64,000 bases of DNA from DAOPYU01 sp942493245 (GCA_942493245.1 OW818685.1:5394001-5458000), one strand, 5' to 3'; counted from the first letter of the stretch, positions 7,801 through 16,275 are shown. Made by a program: numbers and translations. Notes: generated by a model from the letters alone, not told the origin.

Positions 7801-10370
7801 TCGGCGAGGTGTTCCCACCACGAAAGGGTTTCATTATTTCCCCATCCGGCCAGGTCGGTGTCGCCGTCCTTATCCAGATCCACGGGCCAGAGTTTCTGGA
7901 GCTGGGGATACGACTCGATCAAGGTTTGCTGATCGGCAAACAGGGGGCGGGCGGCGGAGGCGAAATAGCGCTTGCCGCTGGGAGAAAGAAGCGTCAGGTC
8001 GAGGTCGTTCTGGAGGCTTTCGCCGGGGGGATCGCACCAGTCCAGGGTGGCCCGGAGGGGTTGCGAGGAGTCGGTCACGAGGAATCCGAAGACCCGGCTT
8101 TCGTTTTGCGCGAGTCCGGTTTCCTGCCGGTAGAGCAGTCGGCGCGCCGGGTTGTCGAGGCCCAGCGAGCGGGCGATGTCGAGTCGGCCCCACCCCCAGC
8201 TCTCGTCGGGCCGCACGTGGTCGGCGTCGAGCGGCACGGCGCCATTGAGGAGCAGGGCTTTGACGAGCTCGGCGGAAGGGTTGATTTTCGGGGTTTTCTT
8301 ACAGTACTCGCGCACCAGTGCGGCGGCGGCGGCGGCCAGCGGGGTGGCGGCGCTGGTGCCGCCACCGAGGGCGTAGTGTGTATCGAGGGTGCTGCTGGTC
8401 TCGGCCAGGTTGAGTTCCGAGAGGTTGGCCCAGCAGTCGGCGCTCGAGACCTTCACGTCGTCGAGAAAGATCCCGTCGTCGGTGTTGAGGCTGTCGGTGC
8501 GGAACCGGAACGCGAACTGCAGATTGGGCGATTCGGAAAAAGCGGAGGGGATGGTGAACGAAAAGCGTTCCCATTCGGGCCAGCGGGAGTTGCGCTGGGG
8601 CAATTCATAGTACCGCCCGCGGTTGGTTTCCCACCCGTTGCCCCGGTTGAAATAGAGGTAAAACCCATATCCGTTCGGTTCGACATGGGACCACCGGCCC
8701 CAGAAGCGGATGGTGCGGGCTCGGGTGCCGTCGAAGACGGGGGAAATGAGGAGGGAATCCTGGTTGTTGGCGTAACCGCTGATGGGGCTGTCGCTCCAGG
8801 AGTGGGAAGGGGAATGCGCGTCGGCGTCGGTCTGTTTCCAGGAACCGGCGGGCTGGATGGTCCAGCCGTTCTGACCCGCTTCGACCTGGTCATCCACGGG
8901 CGTGTAATCGGCGCGGGTGTTGGTGGAGAGGATCCAGGTGCCGGGCGCCACGACATCGGGGCGGATGCGCTCGCCGGCGATGGGGCCGCGCGCGCTGAAG
9001 GAGGCGAGTTCGGCGGGGTTGTCGGCGTTGGCGCCCAGTTCGGGCCGGGTGCTTTCACTGGCGCCCACGGCCAGGCAGTTCTTGGCCGTGGCGGGCGACG
9101 CGATGGTCGTCGAGGTTGGGCCGGAGTTGCCGATGGCGACGACGATGAGCATGTCGCGTGGCGCGCCGTCGTTCCAGGCCCAGGCGTCCAGCTCCGCCGA
9201 GCGGGTGTAAGCGCCGCGGGTTTCGGCGCCCCAGGAGTCCGAGTGAACACGGGCGCCCGCCTGGTAGGCCTGCTCGAAGAGGGCGCCGTAGTCCGCCGGA
9301 ATCCCGCTCAGGTAACCGGAACTGTCGAGCAGGGACTGGTGGACGAGCCGGGCGCCGGGCGCCAGCCCTTTGTAGAGGCCCCCGCTGTTCGTGCCCAGAC
9401 CCACGATGGACCCGGCGGTGCGGGTGCCGTGTCCGGCGGGATCGCTCCAGTCGCCCGGGCGGCCCAGAGCGAAGGCGGTGGCGATCTGCCCCTGAAAATC
9501 GGTGTGCAACGCCGTGCCGGTGGTGCCCAGATCCAACCCCGAGTCGGCGTGGCCGACGATTTCGCCCTGGCCGGTCAGGCCCGCGGCATTCAGGGCGGTG
9601 GGCGCCTCGAGGATGGCGGCGGCCTGGTCGTTGAAGAGTTGATGGGGGACGCGAGGTTCGATAGACACGACTTCGGGCAGGGCCGCGATTTGTTCGAGCG
9701 TGGCTGAGGACAAAGCGGTTTCGATTTTCAAGAGACGCGTGTTTCGGGTCTCACGCTCGATCCGGCTCTTGTGCGTTTTGAGCAGTTTCCGGACGCGGTC
9801 GGTTGACTCACCCGGAAAAAGGTGGATTTCTACGGCAAACTGTTCAGTGGAGGCGACTTCGGAACGGGAACGGTCCGCCTGAATTCTTTCCCCCGATTGC
9901 GCCATTGCCTGGCGGAGTTGAGCGGTGATTTTCTGAGAAGCCAGATGGGGTTCAATGGACAAAACATCCGGGAGATTCCGCACCTGTTGAGCGGTGGTTT
10001 CGGTCATGCGAACCAGGAGGATTCCGGAAGCCAGGCGCTCGGCTACTTCGGCGTCCAGGCCCTCGATCGCCTGACGGGCCTGCCGAAGGTCCGAGGAACG
10101 GAGCGTGACCCGAAAGACAAACCGCTCCGATGTTTCGGAGACTGTTTGGGAAGGCGTCAGGAGCGAGAGCGCGCGCTCAAGATCCTGACGGGCGACCCCG
10201 GCGGGGAAATCGGATGGCCGAGTCTCTGGGGATACACCGAGCGCTTCCCCTGCGGCGCAGGACAAGAGACACAGACCCCACCAGGCCAGAATGGAAAGCG
10301 GTCGGCAGAAAAGGAAGGAACAAGACTTTGGGGAGTGACGGCCGACACGGCCGACAGAAGTGCGCTGCAT
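4839..10370 (-). CDS. Giant secreted subtilisin-like (S8) protease with VCBS-like repeats and an alpha/alpha-toroid-like region
   Basis: An 1,843-residue exported serine protease. A basic N-terminus and hydrophobic stretch (residues 25-40, ending LLSCAAG) make a signal peptide, possibly lipoprotein-like. Residues 75-250 look like two tandem propeptide/inhibitor I9-like modules. The catalytic triad is complete: Asp276 (HADSGLD), His314 (GHGTRTAG) and Ser673 (GGGTSAATPLAA). A jelly-roll-like insertion (about 500-650) separates His from Ser. Residues 835-1200 hold FG-GAP/VCBS-like repeats (LDKDGDTDLAG, LNADGLADVL). An InlB-type module (about 1281-1353), an alpha-helical toroid-like region (about 1365-1760) and a C-terminal InlB B-repeat-like module (about 1770-1835) follow. 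GAGAGGA sits 5-6 nt before the ATG at 10370. It probably degrades proteins at or outside the cell surface; the toroid role is unknown. Confidence 0.88.
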   Translation of the reverse strand: MQRTSVGRVGRHSPKSCSFLFCRPLSILAWWGLCLLSCAAGEALGVSPETRPSDFPAGVARQDLERALSLLTPSQTVSETSERFVFRVTLRSSDLRQARQAIEGLDAEVAERLASGILLVRMTETTAQQVRNLPDVLSIEPHLASQKITAQLRQAMAQSGERIQADRSRSEVASTEQFAVEIHLFPGESTDRVRKLLKTHKSRIERETRNTRLLKIETALSSATLEQIAALPEVVSIEPRVPHQLFNDQAAAILEAPTALNAAGLTGQGEIVGHADSGLDLGTTGTALHTDFQGQIATAFALGRPGDWSDPAGHGTRTAGSIVGLGTNSGGLYKGLAPGARLVHQSLLDSSGYLSGIPADYGALFEQAYQAGARVHSDSWGAETRGAYTRSAELDAWAWNDGAPRDMLIVVAIGNSGPTSTTIASPATAKNCLAVGASESTRPELGANADNPAELASFSARGPIAGERIRPDVVAPGTWILSTNTRADYTPVDDQVEAGQNGWTIQPAGSWKQTDADAHSPSHSWSDSPISGYANNQDSLLISPVFDGTRARTIRFWGRWSHVEPNGYGFYLYFNRGNGWETNRGRYYELPQRNSRWPEWERFSFTIPSAFSESPNLQFAFRFRTDSLNTDDGIFLDDVKVSSADCWANLSELNLAETSSTLDTHYALGGGTSAATPLAAAAAALVREYCKKTPKINPSAELVKALLLNGAVPLDADHVRPDESWGWGRLDIARSLGLDNPARRLLYRQETGLAQNESRVFGFLVTDSSQPLRATLDWCDPPGESLQNDLDLTLLSPSGKRYFASAARPLFADQQTLIESYPQLQKLWPVDLDKDGDTDLAGWGNNETLSWWEHLADGTFLERLIVNNPLTTLDPILFIEIWDMEGDGDPDFFLIGPDNKAYALVQDSPLQFVLQPLFLSLTFESTTLALSRLDEDADCDLVRATGNTLILTENQGPLNSVSHSIGTLPTPLAQIQTADLNADGLADVLCTGQTGLFCFLNSREDGFSFYPIGDVSQTVTQFQTASNMDRVGHTGIVFATESSTTTQIQTAYFANGQFSLTNAWRDPNGLASLRTVGDLNRDGLADLVVERPSQADPLQVLVNTGVGTFRWPTPIPASYAPDANYSLADLNGDAFSDLFAFAPALSNAVWWSQTESRDWLNNAEGIDIAQPEEGVWHSKVVAHSLFTATQPCALVFSGALQNANRLTIQNPTGASTPSSTEFHEPGAPVTLTAPVLAYGSEGVRFFSQGWTRQTSTQTLQGATNPVTFSLDNDTTFTWHWKTQYLLTSVADPLEAGAVSPSRIWVQEGGSASLLAIPKPGWHLAYWNETPDLSQNPLISAPIAQPSSLTAHFAETPAAPNFYQEDWDKAARDALRFLLARQNATTGFLDSYTKDGTPRAELADQAIALIALTHEAPTSPSLALAAGHLAQALIAAQLPPTQAGAPVEARYWPAAWDADTAAALDSTLRTEENAWAAYALLYYAATLESDTAPQARQAAVNFAYTALACLRRPNGFDYADTGGTFRRYSPAPNLSLCWLFWNIGGLGLYPDPTTQTPRSLDWWASQLYQTLMVPNAYRQTASGSWQSDPVFSTSAQAYGSTVNYYANQPDLARQTLSFLMETDNALLHSEYNYSTSFYGVRNLTGMEDATLYGVLPLPKILKKIPAPPPTSSEETLWNVGAAQIVCASRAVENAPSATELFNSLLATQYPEQNLRAWPQSAETFSDSCGAHHGPQEWGLHVGATAWTYCAIRTVEGSRIPFDPTLRRYVLRLNTNGGTVQVTPARDAYPLGTTVRLQAVSTPDRPFLGWAGDASGAQNPLDVTLDHDLNVSALFYSNWVGWRVY

Positions 10371-10971
10371 GCAGATCCTCTCGCGAGCGTCTGTCTCAAC
10401 ACTAACAATTTACGCTTTTTTCGGAAGAAAGAAAAGCACGAAAGTACAAAAGGTGTTTTTTCGCGGGCGCGGTTTCCTATGCCGAGAGAAGGCCTGAGGG
10501 CATCAGGAATTCCTCTTTGTTCGGCGAATTGTGCGGTTGTCGTTTGAGGGGGGATGCCGGGAAGTCCCCCATCCTGCAAAAGTGGGGATGGCCCGGAGGT
10601 GGCACGGGCGTCCCGCCCGTGAAGGGCCGACGTTCTCGTCGGCAGGGCCGGGAATTTAGGGGTTTTTCTTCCGGAGTCCCTTCATGGGCGAGACGCCCAT
10701 GCCACCTCAAAACCGCCTTTTTTGGGTGATATGGCGTCCCCAGTGGGTTTTGTCTTTCTCGGGAAAACGGTTCCCGGGGAAATAACAACTTTCCACAGAC
10801 TCTCAGGAAAAATGTGAAAAATACTGGTATTGCGCCCGTTTGCGTGGTAACTTGTGCCCGTTTCAGGAGAGTTTCGGGCGCGCTCTGCGCAGGCGGGTTT
10901 TGTTTCTGTGCGGAGTGTCGGCGGGGAACATCTCCCAACGCTGAATTTATTGTTGAAAGGATTTGGGTCCC
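10371..10971. other. Divergent intergenic region
   Basis: About 600 bp between the divergent protease and GDSL esterase genes. It holds the dispersed repeat at 10507-10719 and otherwise no supported gene; a 140-residue minus-strand frame runs through the repeat and is not credible. Promoters for both flanking genes should lie here, but I see no clear -35/-10 pair. Confidence 0.6.
10507..10719. repeat. Dispersed repeat with 'gaggtggcacgggcgtcccg' word, copy 1
   Basis: Begins ggaattcctctttgttcggc, includes gtcgtttgaggggggatg, then gaggtggcacgggcgtcccg and the inverted catgggcgagacgcccatg before gccacctc. The outer words gaggtggc/gccacctc form the arms of a large hairpin with two inner palindromes (acgggcgtcccgcccgt; catgggcg...cgcccatg). 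A closely similar copy is at 16059-16275, and a fragment with catgggcgggacgcccatg lies near 58000. Confidence 0.8.
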
Positions 10972-11853
10972 ATGAAACGTAGAATGGTACTGGTTCTGGG
11001 AGCGGCGCTGCTGCTCTCCAACTTGGTGATGGCTGCCGATCCGGCGCCGGCGGCGCCGGAAGCCAAAAAGAACACGGCGATCACGCCCGGCCCCCGGGGC
11101 GACGACTGGTGGGGCAAGCGCCACGAGGCGATCAAGGAACGCGTCAAACAGGGCAAGGTGGACCTCATTTTTATCGGCGACTCGATCACCCACGGGTGGG
11201 AAAACGCGGGTAAGGATTTCTGGGCAAAACTCTACGCGCCGCGCAACGCCGTGAACATGGGCTTCAGCGGCGACCGCACGCAGCACGTGCTGTGGCGGCT
11301 CGACAACGGCGAAATCGAAGGCATCACCCCGAAACTGGCCGTGATCATGATCGGCACGAACAACTCGAACGGCGAGGACAACACGGCTGAAGAAATCGCC
11401 GAGGGGATCATCGCCATCGTCGAGAAACTGGACGCGAAACTCCCGAAGACGAAGGTGCTGGTCCTGGGGATTTTCCCGCGCGCCGAAAAACCGTGCCCGC
11501 AGCGTGAGAAGAACCAGAAGGCGACCGATCTGGTTGTCAAGTACATCGAGGCCCAGACGGCGAAGGGAAGCAAGAAATTGCAGTACCTCGACCTCGGGCC
11601 GAAATTCCTGACCGCCGACGGCACGCTGCCCAAGGACGTCATGCCCGACTTTCTGCACCCGAACGAAAAGGGCTATCAGATCTGGGCCGACACGATGGAA
11701 TCCAAGATCGCCGAGATGATGGGTGAAAAGAAGGCCGAAGAGAAAGCCGAGAAGAAGGCGGAGAAGACCGAAAAGAAGGACGCGAAGCCTGAAGAGAAAA
11801 AAGAAGTGAAGGCCGAAGAGAAGAAGGATGCGAAACCGGAGGAAAAGAAGTAA
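10972..11853 (+). CDS. Secreted SGNH/GDSL-type esterase with Lys/Glu-rich tail
   Basis: A 293-residue exported hydrolase, likely acting on acyl or acetyl esters of carbohydrates; the exact substrate is unknown. MKRRMVLVLGAALLLSN with cleavage near VMA-AD is a classical signal peptide. The SGNH blocks are present: Ser71 in FIGDSITHGW, a block II Gly in NMGFSGD, Asn in MIGTNN, and Asp226/His229 in DFLHPNEKGY. The family resembles the platelet-activating-factor acetylhydrolase subunit type. After residue 240 the chain becomes a 50-residue repetitive Lys/Glu/Ala tail (KKAEEKAEKKAEK) that is not part of the fold. ATG 10972 was preferred over TTG 10963 because GAAAGG lies about 11 nt upstream. A strong terminator follows, so it appears monocistronic. 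Confidence 0.9.
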   Translation: MKRRMVLVLGAALLLSNLVMAADPAPAAPEAKKNTAITPGPRGDDWWGKRHEAIKERVKQGKVDLIFIGDSITHGWENAGKDFWAKLYAPRNAVNMGFSGDRTQHVLWRLDNGEIEGITPKLAVIMIGTNNSNGEDNTAEEIAEGIIAIVEKLDAKLPKTKVLVLGIFPRAEKPCPQREKNQKATDLVVKYIEAQTAKGSKKLQYLDLGPKFLTADGTLPKDVMPDFLHPNEKGYQIWADTMESKIAEMMGEKKAEEKAEKKAEKTEKKDAKPEEKKEVKAEEKKDAKPEEKK

Positions 11854-11910
11854 CCCTCCTTCCGATCAAGCGCGACACCGAAGCATCCGAAAATGAAGTG
11901 AAAAATAAGG

Positions 11911-11968
11911 GACACCTTGCGGGCAACGCGTTGAAAGACGAGCCGCAAGGTGTCTTTTTCTTTTTTGT
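11911..11968 (+). terminator. Intrinsic terminator of the GDSL esterase gene
   Basis: A 12-bp perfect stem, gacaccttgcgg (11911-11922) with ccgcaaggtgtc (11943-11954), is followed directly by tttttcttttttg. This is a textbook Rho-independent terminator 58 nt after the stop codon. Confidence 0.9.
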
Positions 11969-11970
11969 TT

Positions 11971-12050
11971 GAAACCACAGATGAACACGGATGGACACAG
12001 ATACCAGACGGGATTTTATCTGTGTCCATCCGTGTGCATCTGTGGTTTCT
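11971..12050. repeat. Palindromic 'ccacagatgaacacggatgg' element
   Basis: Left arm gaaaccacagatgaacacgg... (11971-12003) is mirrored by ...ccgtgtgcatctgtggtttc (12018-12050) with a short loop. The same left arm recurs alone at 12383-12418, and a decayed version is near 12490-12510. It is a dispersed repeat, not a gene. Confidence 0.85.
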
Positions 12051-12069
12051 GCGGTTAAAAAGAAGACGG

Positions 12070-12133
12070 GATCACAGGATTCACAGGATGCGAGGAGTCT
12101 CGATCCATATCCTGTTAATCCTGTAATCCTGTC
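12070..12133. repeat. Palindromic 'cacaggattcacaggat' element
   Basis: Arms atcacaggattcacaggat (left) and atcctgttaatcctgtaat (right) are near-inverted around a gaggagtctcg centre. It directly follows the previous palindrome, showing that repeat words cluster in this gap. Confidence 0.7.
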
Positions 12134-12574
12134 CGATTTTTGTCTATTCTATGCCGGAAAGATTTCTGTCCGTTCGGATCTTTTTGGATGAAACGGGGGA
12201 TGGGGACGCTATGAAAAATGCATGGAAGAATGCTGCTTTATTACAGAGACAATATCCGGACGTTCCTTGAATAGAACGTCCTCGATAATGTTCTGAAAAA
12301 ATGGAGCAACCTTGTACTGCGCGTCGGGTTCTGGTTCCATTCCACAATCAATGGAATCCATATAGTCACTATCGTGTCTTTTTGAAACCACAGATGAACA
12401 CGGATGGACACAGATGAAACCCGTTTTGTATCTGACTGCTCTCTTCGCATTTTCGCGATATATGGTTGCAGTTCCGCTGCGCCAGGTTTATCCATGTTCA
12501 TCTGGGCTATATTTCGAGAATATTCCGAAGAAACTTTTTTCACAAATTTTTCACTTGGACCGATACAAAAGGAT
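12134..12574. other. Low-GC intergenic stretch between repeats and the ankyrin gene
   Basis: AT-richer than the surroundings. It contains a ggacgttc...gaacgtcc hairpin (about 12257-12280), another ccacagatgaacacggatgg arm (12383-12418) and a decayed arm near 12490-12510. A 60-residue minus-strand frame (12209-12391) exists but starts inside the repeat and has no ribosome binding site, so I call no gene. Confidence 0.5.
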
Positions 12575-14476
12575 TTACCCCTTATTTTCGGAGACTTTTC
12601 TCCACACGAGAGAGTCCAGATGCAAGGCGAAACACCCGAACAGATCTTCGGTCTCTTCATTGTCGTTTTTCCAGGTACACACCTTGCCGCCTTGAACCAC
12701 GATCTCGCGATTGTCACTAAGGACCGCCTTGTGTCCGTGGATCCAACCTGGAGGTTCTCCGGATGTCTGGATTTCTTCGATTTTCAGGGAATCTGTATTC
12801 AACCGGTAAATTGGAGTTCGGCCATACTGTCTTGCTTCCCAGTAACCGAGACTTCCAATCAGATAGAGGGAGCCGTCCACCAAGGTCGCCGAGTGAAAAT
12901 CCGTCGGGGGGAACACCTCCGGGGGATATCCGTAAATATCGAACGATCCGTCGGGATGGTGGACGATCACATCGTTATAGATACAGAAGTCGGGGTCGTA
13001 ATGATCCTCGTGTTCTCCCGCGATTTCGATGATCCGTCCGTCCGGTAGGAGGTTGATCGACGTGCCGAATCGTTGAAAACACCAGACTGGCCCGTCAAAC
13101 CTCTCCTGGTCCTCATAGTGTGTCCGGGCCTTCCAGGCGTTGCACCCCGAAGTCACCATCGTCATCCAGAAAGGCAGATTCATCTTCTGGGGGTTGGCAT
13201 TTCCGAATACCCGATGTTTTGTCGCGAGGTATTCCTCTCGCGTGGCGTGGAACACTTCATCCATCGGTAAACGGGTGATCAGGACCCGGGTTTGGGAATC
13301 CATTTCGTTTGGGTCGGCGCCCGCGTCAATCAGGAGTTTGGCCACCCCGGTCGAGCCCGCCATCGCCAATGCCGTTTTTTCGCAACTGTCTCTCAAGTGA
13401 ATATTGGCTCCTGCCGCGATCAGGAGGCGGACACACTCCGTCTTGTCATACTCGGCCGCCACCATCAATGCGGTGTTACCGAATTCATCCACTCGATCCA
13501 CGTCCAGTTCTATTGTTTCCAAGAGCCAGCGGAGCATTTCGACATCGTCGCATTCTATCGGATACGTTAGGTCTGGTTCTCCCCTGAAGATATCGTGGGC
13601 GCGTTGGTCGCTCGCGGCCCGAATCATCTTCGCTTTTTCCAGATCGCCAGTCTGAAGACTCAAAAGCCAGGGGGTTCTATTTGCGGAGTCGCGAAACGCC
13701 AGGTCGGCACCCCGGACAAGTTCGGCTTTGACGTCGGATACCGAGCCTAGCGCAATCGCCCGCATCAGCGGCGGCCATCGTAGAGAGCTGGGGTCGGCGC
13801 CGGCATCCAGCAACACACGGACCGCATCGAACCGTGCGCTTCCAGAGAGGACACTCAGGGCGCATGCCCCATGTTCCGATCGGGTGTTCAACCTGGCGCC
13901 CCGGCCTATCAAAAGTTGGAGTAGTGCGATCCGTTCACCGTTGTTTTTGTACGACTGGCATCCGTATGCAGCGTCGATCAGGGCTGTGTATCCCATCGAA
14001 CGTTCATATTGGACATTCGCCCCCGAATCGATCAACAAGGTGATCTTCTCGAGGTTCGGGTGGGTTTTCAACGCGAGACTCAGGACTGTGTCGGCCACGG
14101 TTTTGGGCCGATCGGGATGTTTGGGCCACTTTTCGTTCTCGATAAGATCGAACATCTTCTGGATAGCATCGGACGCCCCGGGGAGAGAACCCAGAACCGA
14201 GGAGGTGTTCTCACTCACGAATTGCTTGAGGTTTTCCACTTCTTCTGGTGTTTCGAATACGCCGGGAGGAAATGCCGACTCGCACACGGCATTCACGTCC
14301 GCGCCTTTCTCGATCAGGAGACGGATCGTTTCAATTCCGGCCTTCGGACTGGTGACTGCTTCCATCAAAGGCGTGTAGCCCGACTGCTTGTCGCGGGCCT
14401 CGATATCGGCAGATGCCGCCAATGCTTCCATGATTCCGGGGATGTCGCCATTCCGGGCATGGTAGTGAATTCGCAT
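12575..14476 (-). CDS. Ankyrin-repeat protein with C-terminal propeller-like domain
   Basis: A 633-residue protein without signal peptide, so probably cytoplasmic. The N-terminal ~400 residues are ankyrin repeats (ARNGDIPGIMEAL, GYTPLMEAVTSP, LLIEKGADVN, TALMVAAEYDKTECVRLLIAAGANI). The C-terminal ~220 residues contain WCFQRFGTSINLLPDGR, IIEIAGEHEDHYDPDF and FPPTDFHSATLVDGSLYLIG, which resemble kelch-type blades (start G-x-S, end Y-x-I-G). Ankyrin repeats mediate protein binding; the partner is unknown. The start at 14476 was preferred to 14491 because GGAAG lies 6 nt upstream. Lower GC than neighbours and repeat-rich flanks suggest acquisition. It could be an adaptor or a protective/immunity-like protein, but nothing here proves that. 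Confidence 0.85.
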   Translation of the reverse strand: MRIHYHARNGDIPGIMEALAASADIEARDKQSGYTPLMEAVTSPKAGIETIRLLIEKGADVNAVCESAFPPGVFETPEEVENLKQFVSENTSSVLGSLPGASDAIQKMFDLIENEKWPKHPDRPKTVADTVLSLALKTHPNLEKITLLIDSGANVQYERSMGYTALIDAAYGCQSYKNNGERIALLQLLIGRGARLNTRSEHGACALSVLSGSARFDAVRVLLDAGADPSSLRWPPLMRAIALGSVSDVKAELVRGADLAFRDSANRTPWLLSLQTGDLEKAKMIRAASDQRAHDIFRGEPDLTYPIECDDVEMLRWLLETIELDVDRVDEFGNTALMVAAEYDKTECVRLLIAAGANIHLRDSCEKTALAMAGSTGVAKLLIDAGADPNEMDSQTRVLITRLPMDEVFHATREEYLATKHRVFGNANPQKMNLPFWMTMVTSGCNAWKARTHYEDQERFDGPVWCFQRFGTSINLLPDGRIIEIAGEHEDHYDPDFCIYNDVIVHHPDGSFDIYGYPPEVFPPTDFHSATLVDGSLYLIGSLGYWEARQYGRTPIYRLNTDSLKIEEIQTSGEPPGWIHGHKAVLSDNREIVVQGGKVCTWKNDNEETEDLFGCFALHLDSLVWRKVSENKG

Positions 14477-14696
14477 GGTTTTCTTCCACATTTCGTGTCG
14501 CTCGATTTATTCCGAAAAACCACTGTACCATCGGAGCAATACTTATATGAGAAGATCAACTTGGAATGCAACAAATCTATCCAAAATCTATCCAAGATCG
14601 GAACAGAAACACCTCAAGAACCACGAAATACAAAAAAAGGAAAGTTCATTTTTCCGTGAATAAAAGTAACACCGACCGAGATGCCGATTTTCTGGA

Positions 14697-15923
14697 TCAC
14701 CCCTTTTCCGTCCACTTTCCTTTGCCGCGCAGGACGCTTTGGTAGAGGGTCTCGCAGGCGGTGGTGGCGTCGGACCAGGAGTAGGTCTGGCTGGCGCGGT
14801 GGGCTTCTGCGGCGAGGCGGGTGGACAGAGCGGGGTTCTGGATCAGGCGCACGAGGGCGTCGGCCAGGCGTTCGGGGTTGTGCAGCGGGACGACCAGCGC
14901 GCTCTTTTCGTGCTCGACCACGATCGTCAGGGAGGGGATGTCGGTGACGACGGTGGGGACGCCCGCGCCCATGAATTCGAGGAGGGTGTTGGGGCACCCT
15001 TCCGTGCGCGAACAGACGACGCCGATCTGGATGCGCGACAGGAGCGCTGGGACGTCGTTGCGGAAGCCGAGGAAGTGGACGTTCTTTTCGAGGCCGAGCC
15101 GCCGGGTCTGTTCTTCGAGTTGCGTGCGGACGGACTGGCGGCCCGTTTCGTCGCCGACGATCCAGAACTGGGTGTCCGGCTCGAGAGCCAACACGTGGGG
15201 CGCGGCGTCCAGGAGGTCCTCGAAACATTTGTCGGGGACTGTGCGTCCCACCACGCCGATCACCTTGGCCCCTTCCGGGACTTCGGGACAGGGCGCGGCC
15301 AGTTGCGGCGCGGCGCCGGAGTCCTGCGAAATGCCGGCGTTGGGGATCACGGTGATGCGTTCGGGGGACAGGCCGAAGGTCTCGCGGGTGCAGGCCGAGA
15401 CGGTCTCCGACACGGCGATGAGGGCGTCGGCCAGGCGCGTGACGCGGCTTTCCATCCAGAGTCGGGCGGGGCTGAGCGAGGCCCAGTGGTGGTCGCGGTA
15501 GAGCGCGTGGTGGTGCAGGACGATGCAGGGCACCCCGGCCAGTTTTCCGGCCAGGATCAGGAAGAGCGCCGCCTTGGGCATGTGGATGTGGAGCACGTCC
15601 ACGCGGTTGGCGCGCAGCCATTGGACGAGGGGCCGGAGCGCGAACATCTTGCGCGAGAAAACGTGGCGCCAGGGGTACTCGCGTCCGAAGAGGTCCACCT
15701 GCATTCCGCCCGCGGCCAGTTCCTCGCCCCACTCGCCCCGGCGTTCCATGCAGAGCACGAGGGGCTGAAAGCGCGTCGTGTCGGTGTGTTTGAGGATCTC
15801 GAGCAGGACGCGCTGGACCCCGCCGACCGAGAGGGTCTTGACCACGTGGGCCACGACGAGGCGTGGGGGTGAGGAGGAGTTTTCGGGCGCGGGAGGAGTG
15901 GGTTGGATGGGGTCTTCAGGCAT
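14697..15923 (-). CDS. Glycosyltransferase, GT4-like (GT-B fold)
   Basis: A 408-residue enzyme that should transfer a sugar from an activated donor to a glycan or lipid acceptor at the cytoplasmic face of the membrane. The N-terminal Rossmann half starts RLVVAHVVKTLSVGGVQRVL, with the glycine-rich GGVQR typical of GT4. The C-terminal half has IGVVGRTVPDKCFEDLLDAA and the E-x7-E-type donor motif EGCPNTLLEFMGAGVPTV, then VVTDIPSL. The frame extends upstream to 16049, but ATG 15923 (MPEDPIQ) begins a more protein-like sequence; no strong ribosome binding site marks either, so the start is uncertain. No other glycan genes are nearby, so the acceptor is unknown. Confidence 0.88.
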   Translation of the reverse strand: MPEDPIQPTPPAPENSSSPPRLVVAHVVKTLSVGGVQRVLLEILKHTDTTRFQPLVLCMERRGEWGEELAAGGMQVDLFGREYPWRHVFSRKMFALRPLVQWLRANRVDVLHIHMPKAALFLILAGKLAGVPCIVLHHHALYRDHHWASLSPARLWMESRVTRLADALIAVSETVSACTRETFGLSPERITVIPNAGISQDSGAAPQLAAPCPEVPEGAKVIGVVGRTVPDKCFEDLLDAAPHVLALEPDTQFWIVGDETGRQSVRTQLEEQTRRLGLEKNVHFLGFRNDVPALLSRIQIGVVCSRTEGCPNTLLEFMGAGVPTVVTDIPSLTIVVEHEKSALVVPLHNPERLADALVRLIQNPALSTRLAAEAHRASQTYSWSDATTACETLYQSVLRGKGKWTEKG

Positions 15924-16058
15924 CTCGGGGGCGCTTTTCGTCAGGTTCGAATTCTCACGGCGAAGGGGTTCACCGTGGGTGGCTCTCACCATACCAGAGG
16001 GATGCGGGGGCTTGCCAACTTTTTCGGGCTTTGGACAATGGCGTCCCATGCCGCCGGG

Positions 16059-16275
16059 GAACTTCTTATTGTCCGGCGAATGGTGAGGTTGTCGTTTGAT
16101 GGGGGGATGGAGGAAAGTACCCCGTCGCAGTAAAAGCGGGGAAGGCCCGGAGGTGGCACGGGCGTCCCGCCCGTGAATTGCCGACGTTTTCGTTGGCAGG
16201 GTCGGGGATTTCGGGTCCCTTATCCCGAAACCCCTTCATGGGCGAGACGCCCATGCCACCTCGGAACCGCCTTTA
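16059..16275. repeat. Dispersed repeat with 'gaggtggcacgggcgtcccg' word, copy 2
   Basis: Same order of words as 10507-10719: ggcgaatggtgaggttgtcg, gatggggggatgg, gaggtggcacgggcgtcccg, gccgacgttttcgttggcag, catgggcgagacgcccatg, gccacctc and aaccgcc. Differences are scattered substitutions, mostly in loops. Non-coding. Confidence 0.8.

Noticed and set aside
6405..9707. Plus-strand 1,100-residue frame
   Set aside because: It overlaps the S8 protease, whose triad and repeats are on the minus strand; the plus frame is Gly/Arg/Val-rich shadow sequence.
12209..12560. Possible gene remnant downstream of the ankyrin gene
   Set aside because: A 60-residue frame looks protein-like but starts in a repeat, and the adjoining frame (NMDKPGAAELQPYIAK) overlaps a decayed copy of the 'gatgaacacggat' word; more likely repeat debris.
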